NCBI RefSeq assembly: GCF_017301635.1
Contig: NZ_CP071091.1
Coordinates: 5,468,001 to 5,532,000, forward strand
Origin: Myxococcus landrumus
GTDB taxonomy: Bacteria; Myxococcota; Myxococcia; Myxococcales; Myxococcaceae
DNA length: 64,000 nucleotides
Direction of reading: 5' to 3'
The first letter of the stretch is position 1. Each line of letters starts with the position of its first letter. The translations under genes and the position numbers were made by a program. The notes beneath the pieces were generated by a model. That model ran no database searches. It saw nothing but the letters and a program-made list of their open reading frames with translations, and was not told the DNA's origin. This document shows positions 59,721 through 64,000 of the stretch, piece after piece.

Positions 59721-60674
59721 TCATCCGGCCGTCGCCCGCGCCGCCTCCGCGAGCACGGGTTGTGTGTCGGCCGCGGGACGCGTCTTCCAGCGCTGGTGCA
59801 TCCACACCCACTGTTCAGGGGTGCGGCGGATGGCCGCCTCGATGCGCTCGGACAAGGCCCGGGTGAGCTCCAGCGCGGCGGCCTCGCGGTCCTCCAGCAC
59901 GGGCACGGGCAGCTCCTCCATCGTCAGCCGGTAGCCGCCCTCCACCCGGTGGCAGAAGCCCGTCACCACCGCCGCGCCCGTGCGCACCGCCAGGTCCGCC
60001 GCCGCGCGAGGCGTCGCCGCCAGCTCCCCGAAGAAGGGCACGAAGAGCGACTGCACCTTCGTGTCCTGGTCGATGAGCAGGCCCAGGATTTCGCCCGCGC
60101 GCAGCGCCCTCAACATGGCCCGCGCGGCGCCGTCCTGCCCGCGCCAGATGCTGCGCACCCCGCCGCGCGCGCGGAACTGCTCCACCAGCGCGGTGAGGCG
60201 GGGGTCCGTGGTCTCCTTCGCGATGCTCTGGCTCGGATAGCCCGCTCGCGCCACGCGCCGGGCCAGCAGCTCCCAGTTGCCCACGTGGCCGGAGACGAAG
60301 ACGACGCCCTTCTTGCGCGCCAGGGCCGTCTCCAACACGCGCCTGTCTTCTTCGGGCCATGCCACCAACTGCTCGAGCCCGCGGTCCAGGGCCCCCGTGC
60401 AGGCCACCTCCAGCGCCGCCGCCCCCAGGTGCCGGAAGCTGGCGCGCGCCAGGGCTTGCCGCTCCGCGTCGGACTTCTCGGGGAAGGCCACGCCCAGGGA
60501 CTTCAGGGCCTTGCGGCGCTCGCCCCCCGCAAGGCCGTAGGCCCACCCTCCCAGGAGGAAGCCCAGCCCCCGGGCCCACCGCAGCGGGAGGGGTTGAAGG
60601 CACAACAGGACGCTCCGGATGAGCACGTACCGGAGGAAACGTTTCAGGCGCTTTGTTAAGGGTGGACGCTCCAC
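59721..60674 (-). CDS. LpxL/HtrB-family lipid A acyltransferase
   Basis: A 317-residue inner-membrane acyltransferase. An N-terminal hydrophobic segment (~10-45) is followed by the catalytic HX4(D/E) motif as GHVGNWE near residue 130, and conserved GLLIDQD and FFGE... segments. It should add a secondary acyl chain to Kdo2-lipid A. GTG 60674 has GGAG 6 bases upstream; ATG 60686, which adds four residues, has none. It stands 22 bases before lptC, in line with an LPS operon. Confidence 0.86.
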   Translation of the reverse strand: MERPPLTKRLKRFLRYVLIRSVLLCLQPLPLRWARGLGFLLGGWAYGLAGGERRKALKSLGVAFPEKSDAERQALARASFRHLGAAALEVACTGALDRGLEQLVAWPEEDRRVLETALARKKGVVFVSGHVGNWELLARRVARAGYPSQSIAKETTDPRLTALVEQFRARGGVRSIWRGQDGAARAMLRALRAGEILGLLIDQDTKVQSLFVPFFGELAATPRAAADLAVRTGAAVVTGFCHRVEGGYRLTMEELPVPVLEDREAAALELTRALSERIEAAIRRTPEQWVWMHQRWKTRPAADTQPVLAEAARATAG

Positions 60675-60691
60675 AAGTCGCTCCATACCCC

Positions 60692-62014
60692 ATGCGCGAA
60701 TACAACTTCGACGGCCTCGTCGGTCCTACCCACAACTACGCGGGCCTGTCGCCCGGCAACCTGGCGTCCCAGAGCCACGTCGGAGAGCCCAGCCATCCCC
60801 GTGAAGCCGCACTTCAGGGCCTGGAGAAGATGCGCTTCGTCTCCGGCCTGGGTGTCGGCCAGGCGGTGCTGCCGCCGCAGCCTCGGCCGTCTCTGCGGGC
60901 CCTGCGGACCCTGGGCTTCACCGGCACGGACGAGGAGGTCATCACCCGCGCCGCGCGCGAGGCCGAGCACCTGCTGCGGCTCACCTCCAGCGCCTCCTCC
61001 ATGTGGACGGCCAACGCCGCCACCGTGGCCCCCAGCGCCGACACGGCCGATGGCCGCGTGCACCTGACGCCCGCCAACCTGTCGCAGATGTTCCACCGCG
61101 CCCTCGAGGCGGACACCACGCACGCGGTGCTGCGCGCCATCTTCTCCAACGAGAAGCACTTCGCGGTGCACGCGCCGCTGCCGCCCGGCAGCCACTTCGC
61201 GGATGAGGGCGCGGCCAACCACACCCGCCTGGCCACGCCCGGACACGCGGGCGTGCACCTGCTCGCCTGGGGCCGCAGCGCGTGGCAGGACGTGCAGGGC
61301 CCCAAGCGCTTCCCGGCCCGGCAGACGCTGGAGTCGAGCCAGGCGCTCGCGCGGCTCCACCAGCTCGACGCGCACAACGTCCTCTTCCCCCAGCAGCACC
61401 CGGACGGCATCGACGCGGGGGCCTTCCACACGGACGTGCTGGCGGTGGGCAACGAGCGCTTCCTCATGCTGCACGAGCTGGCCTTCGTGGACCACCCGGG
61501 CCTGCTCCAGGTGCTGCGCGAGAAGCTGGGCCCGGACTTCCGCGCCGTGGTGGCCAGCAACGCGGAGCTGCCGGCCAAGGACGCGGTGAAGGCCTATCCC
61601 TTCAACTCGCAGGTGCTGACGCTGCCGGATGGCACCATGGCCATCATCGCCCCGGTGGAGAGCCGGGAGACGCCCACGGCGCGCGGCTTCCTGGAGCGCG
61701 TGGTGGCCGAGGACACCCCCGTCAAGGCGGTGCACTACCTGGAGGTGCGCCAGTCCATGAACAACGGCGGCGGCCCCGCCTGCCTGCGCCAGCGCGTGTG
61801 GCTCACGGACACCGAGCGCCAGGCCATCGACGCCGACGTCTTCTACTCGCCGGCCCTGCATGAGTCGCTCGCCGCCTGGGTGCGCCGCCACTACCGCGAC
61901 GTGCTCCGTCCCCAGGACCTGCAGGACCCACAGCTCGCGCGCGAGACGATGACGGCGCTGGATGAGCTGACGCGAATCCTCAAGCTGGGCAGCGTCTACG
62001 ACTTCCAGCAGTGA
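60692..62014 (+). CDS. astB: N-succinylarginine dihydrolase
   Basis: A 440-residue enzyme of the arginine succinyltransferase (AST) catabolic pathway that releases ammonia and CO2 from N-succinylarginine. The N-terminus EYNFDGLVGPTHNYAGLSPGN is diagnostic; the guanidine-modifying triad includes the Cys in NGGGPACLRQRV near residue 360 and His in FHTDVLAVGNERF. Other ast genes are not in the window. The ATG stands only 5 bases from the divergent ATG of the acyltransferase frame and has no Shine-Dalgarno. A 7-bp hairpin at 62055-62080 follows. Confidence 0.93.
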   Translation: MREYNFDGLVGPTHNYAGLSPGNLASQSHVGEPSHPREAALQGLEKMRFVSGLGVGQAVLPPQPRPSLRALRTLGFTGTDEEVITRAAREAEHLLRLTSSASSMWTANAATVAPSADTADGRVHLTPANLSQMFHRALEADTTHAVLRAIFSNEKHFAVHAPLPPGSHFADEGAANHTRLATPGHAGVHLLAWGRSAWQDVQGPKRFPARQTLESSQALARLHQLDAHNVLFPQQHPDGIDAGAFHTDVLAVGNERFLMLHELAFVDHPGLLQVLREKLGPDFRAVVASNAELPAKDAVKAYPFNSQVLTLPDGTMAIIAPVESRETPTARGFLERVVAEDTPVKAVHYLEVRQSMNNGGGPACLRQRVWLTDTERQAIDADVFYSPALHESLAAWVRRHYRDVLRPQDLQDPQLARETMTALDELTRILKLGSVYDFQQ

Positions 62015-62054
62015 GGACCAGGGGCTTGTCCCCTTGCCCTCGCACCAGGCCAGC

Positions 62055-62080
62055 GGGCCCACGGCGGACTGCCGTGGCCC
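62055..62080 (+). terminator. Hairpin after astB
   Basis: Stem CCACGGC (62059-62065) with GCCGTGG (62071-62077), 7 bp with a 5-nt loop, lies 41 bases after astB and before the next gene. It has no U-tract. Confidence 0.4.
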
Positions 62081-62150
62081 CGAGGGACGCGGAGTGCCGT
62101 GGTCGAAGCCGCCGGGGTGACACACCTTTTCGTCAAGGAGGTGACGCCTC

Positions 62151-62687
62151 GTGATTCCGGCATCCATCCAGCACTATCTCCAACGCAATCGGGTCCTCTA
62201 CGAGCGCTATTGGCACCCGCGCGCCGTCACGGCGCAGGAACTGGCCCAGGCGCTTCACGTCTCGGGCTGGCGCGTGGCCAAGTCCGTCATCGTGATGGCG
62301 GACCGGCAGCCCTGGATTTTCGTCGTCCCCGCGGCAGGCACGCTGGATTTGATGCGCGTGCGGGAGTTGCTCGGGGTGCGCACCGCGAGGCTCGCCAGCG
62401 AGCGCGAGTTCCGCGACCACTTTCCCGACTGCGAGGTCGGCGCGGAGCCTCCCTTCGGAGAGCTCTATGGCCTGCCCGTGGCGGTGGACGAGACGCTCAG
62501 CCTGACCGAGCACCTGCTCTTCCGCGCGGGCTCTCACGAAGAAGCCGTGGAGATGCGCTTCCAGGACTTCGCCACGCTGGAGTGGCCCCTGGTCGCGTCG
62601 TTCATCCACGAGCGGCTCCGGCCCCAGGCTCCCGTGGTGCCCATCCCGCCCGTCTTCATGGAACAGGACGCCTCCATGCCTTCGTGA
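62151..62687 (+). CDS. YbaK/ProX-type aminoacyl-tRNA deacylase
   Basis: A 178-residue YbaK-domain protein; family members hydrolyse mischarged tRNAs such as Cys- or Ala-tRNA-Pro. It has HVSGWRVAKSVIVMADRQPWIFVVPA with the conserved Lys (AKS), GELYGLPVAVDETLS, and EHLLFRAGSHEEAVEMRFQDF. GTG 62151 is preceded by AGGAGGTG at 8 bases, a strong ribosome-binding site. It is convergent with the TPR gene. Confidence 0.85.
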   Translation: MIPASIQHYLQRNRVLYERYWHPRAVTAQELAQALHVSGWRVAKSVIVMADRQPWIFVVPAAGTLDLMRVRELLGVRTARLASEREFRDHFPDCEVGAEPPFGELYGLPVAVDETLSLTEHLLFRAGSHEEAVEMRFQDFATLEWPLVASFIHERLRPQAPVVPIPPVFMEQDASMPS

Positions 62688-62703
62688 AGCGGAAGGCGCG
62701 GGC

Positions 62704-64000
62704 TCACGGCTCGACGGCGGGCTCTCGCGAGTCTCCCAGCAGGTGCTCCAGCTCCTGCGCTTTCGGGTCGTCCAGGAGCTCCTTGCGGCGCGTCTCCACC
62801 CGGGCACGCTCCGCGGACTCCAGCCGCGTCACCCACGCTCGCGCGGGCTCGCGTGCCTCGGGAGGCAACAGCTCCAGTCCCTCGCGCACGGAGCGCGCCG
62901 CGGCGTCATAGCGACGCAATGTCTCTTGCAATCGGGCTACCGCGAAGTACGCATCCGAGCTGGGCACCAGCCGAGCCGCCGTCTGGCGCCGCTCCACCGC
63001 GCGAGAGAGGAGGCCCTCGCGCTCGAGCGCCTCCGCCTCCATCGACAGCATCCGCGCCCGCTGCTGGTAGTCCGAGAGGAAACTGCCCACGGTGTGGAGC
63101 GTCTCGCGAGCCCGCCGCGTCAGGCCCGCATCGAGCTGCCAGGAGGCCAGGGTGAACGCCAGCTCCACGTTCATGGGGTGCCGGGCCCGGAGCGCTTCGA
63201 CCGCCCGCAGCGCGGCCTCGCCCTCCCCTCGCCCCTTGAGCACCTCGGCGCGCAGCAGCACCGTGTCCAGCCGCTCCGGCTCCAGGCGCTCCACCTGCGC
63301 ACAGGCCACTTCCGCTTCCGGTAGCTCCTTGCGCAGGAGCCGGAGCCGAGCCTCGCGTGTCCACAACCCCACTGCACCGGGGCGCCCCGCGAAGTGCTCC
63401 CGCGCCCAGCCGTTGTAGTCCAGCGCGAGGGGTTGGCGTCCCAGCACGTTGCTCAGCGCGTCCACGAGGTGGCCCGCCATCTCCGGCGAGTCCGGCGTCA
63501 TCGCCACCAGGTCGTCCACCGAGCGGGCCTGGCGCACGGCCTCGCCTCGCAGCACGCCCAGGTCTCCCGCCTCGTTCGCGAGCCGGTACTCCAGGAAGCC
63601 CTGCGAGCGGCGCCCCAGTGACAGCAACGCCTGGGCAGCCACGCGATGCGACAGGGCATCTCGAGGTGCCAGGGTCAGCGCGCGGTTGATGAAGGCCAGC
63701 GCCTCGCCCGCCCCCTCACCGCCTCGCGCCACGTGGGCGGAGGCCACCATCCGGTACAGCAGATAGTCCGACGGATGCCGGTCGATGAGCTCCAGCCCTC
63801 GCGCCCGCACCGTGTCGAGGGGCGCGCGCTCCCGGACCAGCGTCGCCAGCTCCGCCTCCGCGTCCGCGAGCCGATGCCTCCCAGGCACCAGCGCCACGAG
63901 GCCCACGACCGTCAGCGCCATGCCGGCGCAAAGCAACCCCCAGGAGGGCGTGAGGCAGACTGGGCCTCCCGCCTCCTTGCCGCGCTCCCGAGGCCGCACC
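62704..64000 (-). CDS. TPR-repeat membrane-anchored protein, 5' end at window edge
   Basis: At least 431 residues, open to the right edge; a GTG at 63999 could be the start, but the gene may extend outside. A hydrophobic segment near residues 17-40 (LCAGMALTVVGLVALV) would anchor it in the inner membrane. The remainder is helical with TPR-like pairs (LLYRMVASAHVARGGEGAGEALAFINRAL, QALLSLGRRSQGFLEYRLANEAG). It ends LEHLLGDSREP. TPR proteins of this kind mediate assembly in envelope or secretion systems. Function unknown. Confidence 0.72.
   Translation of the reverse strand, partial: VRPRERGKEAGGPVCLTPSWGLLCAGMALTVVGLVALVPGRHRLADAEAELATLVRERAPLDTVRARGLELIDRHPSDYLLYRMVASAHVARGGEGAGEALAFINRALTLAPRDALSHRVAAQALLSLGRRSQGFLEYRLANEAGDLGVLRGEAVRQARSVDDLVAMTPDSPEMAGHLVDALSNVLGRQPLALDYNGWAREHFAGRPGAVGLWTREARLRLLRKELPEAEVACAQVERLEPERLDTVLLRAEVLKGRGEGEAALRAVEALRARHPMNVELAFTLASWQLDAGLTRRARETLHTVGSFLSDYQQRARMLSMEAEALEREGLLSRAVERRQTAARLVPSSDAYFAVARLQETLRRYDAAARSVREGLELLPPEAREPARAWVTRLESAERARVETRRKELLDDPKAQELEHLLGDSREPAVEP

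Overview
The window reads as chromosomal DNA of a delta-proteobacterium-like predator of the family Myxococcaceae (Myxococcus, Corallococcus or a close relative). The evidence is very high G+C with G/C-ending codons, many one- and two-component regulators, an Hanks-type kinase-like protein, PilZ and DUF4388-type signalling proteins, numerous secreted or lipoprotein genes of unknown function, and a locus matching the developmental small RNA pxr with its regulators pxrR and pxrK, known from Myxococcus xanthus. I see no prophage, insertion sequence, CRISPR array, tRNA or rRNA.

Layout. 1-9.8 kb: secreted or unknown proteins, a TauE/SafE permease, a 1107-residue GYF-like/DUF4388/J-domain/TPR protein with long Gly-Pro repeats, YhbY, a crotonase and a ceramidase-like protein. 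10-22 kb: purF, an RluA-type pseudouridine synthase, and a cell-envelope sugar block (wecB, kdsB, an MsbA-type ABC exporter, pyrG-kdsA-kdsC) that makes CTP, Kdo and CMP-Kdo, followed by an HTH-receiver regulator. 22-27.7 kb: Hsp20, two small Cys-rich or MshEN proteins, serB, a degenerate protein kinase and a PilZ-receiver protein. 27.7-36.1 kb: respiratory complex I genes nuoEFJKLMN, without nuoG, nuoH or nuoI. 36.2-43.4 kb: a GNAT gene, the pxr small RNA with a sigma-54 promoter and an upstream dyad, then pxrR, pxrK and selB, whose stops and starts overlap. 43.4-51 kb: a phosphoribosyltransferase with a histone H1-like tail, an amino-acid dehydrogenase, Hsp33, a lone sdhC, ssb, dacB and dtd. 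51-62.7 kb: a split version of the widespread lptC-lptA-lptB-rpoN-hpf-ptsN cluster, an LpxL-like acyltransferase, astB and a YbaK-type deacylase. A TPR membrane protein runs off the right edge.

How the parts fit. Lipopolysaccharide is a recurring theme: Kdo synthesis and activation (kdsA/B/C, pyrG), lipid A acylation (LpxL-like), transport (MsbA-like, LptA/B/C). The sigma-54 theme is also strong: rpoN, its usual neighbours hpf and ptsN, an NtrC-type activator with its kinase, and the sigma-54 promoter of pxr. Many operons are translationally coupled by 4-bp overlaps (pyrG/kdsA, kdsA/kdsC, nuoF/nuoJ, nuoL/nuoM, selB/pxrK/pxrR, lptC/lptA/lptB).

The most informative region is 37.1-41.5 kb, where promoter, candidate enhancer site, small RNA, terminator and cognate two-component genes can all be read from the bases.
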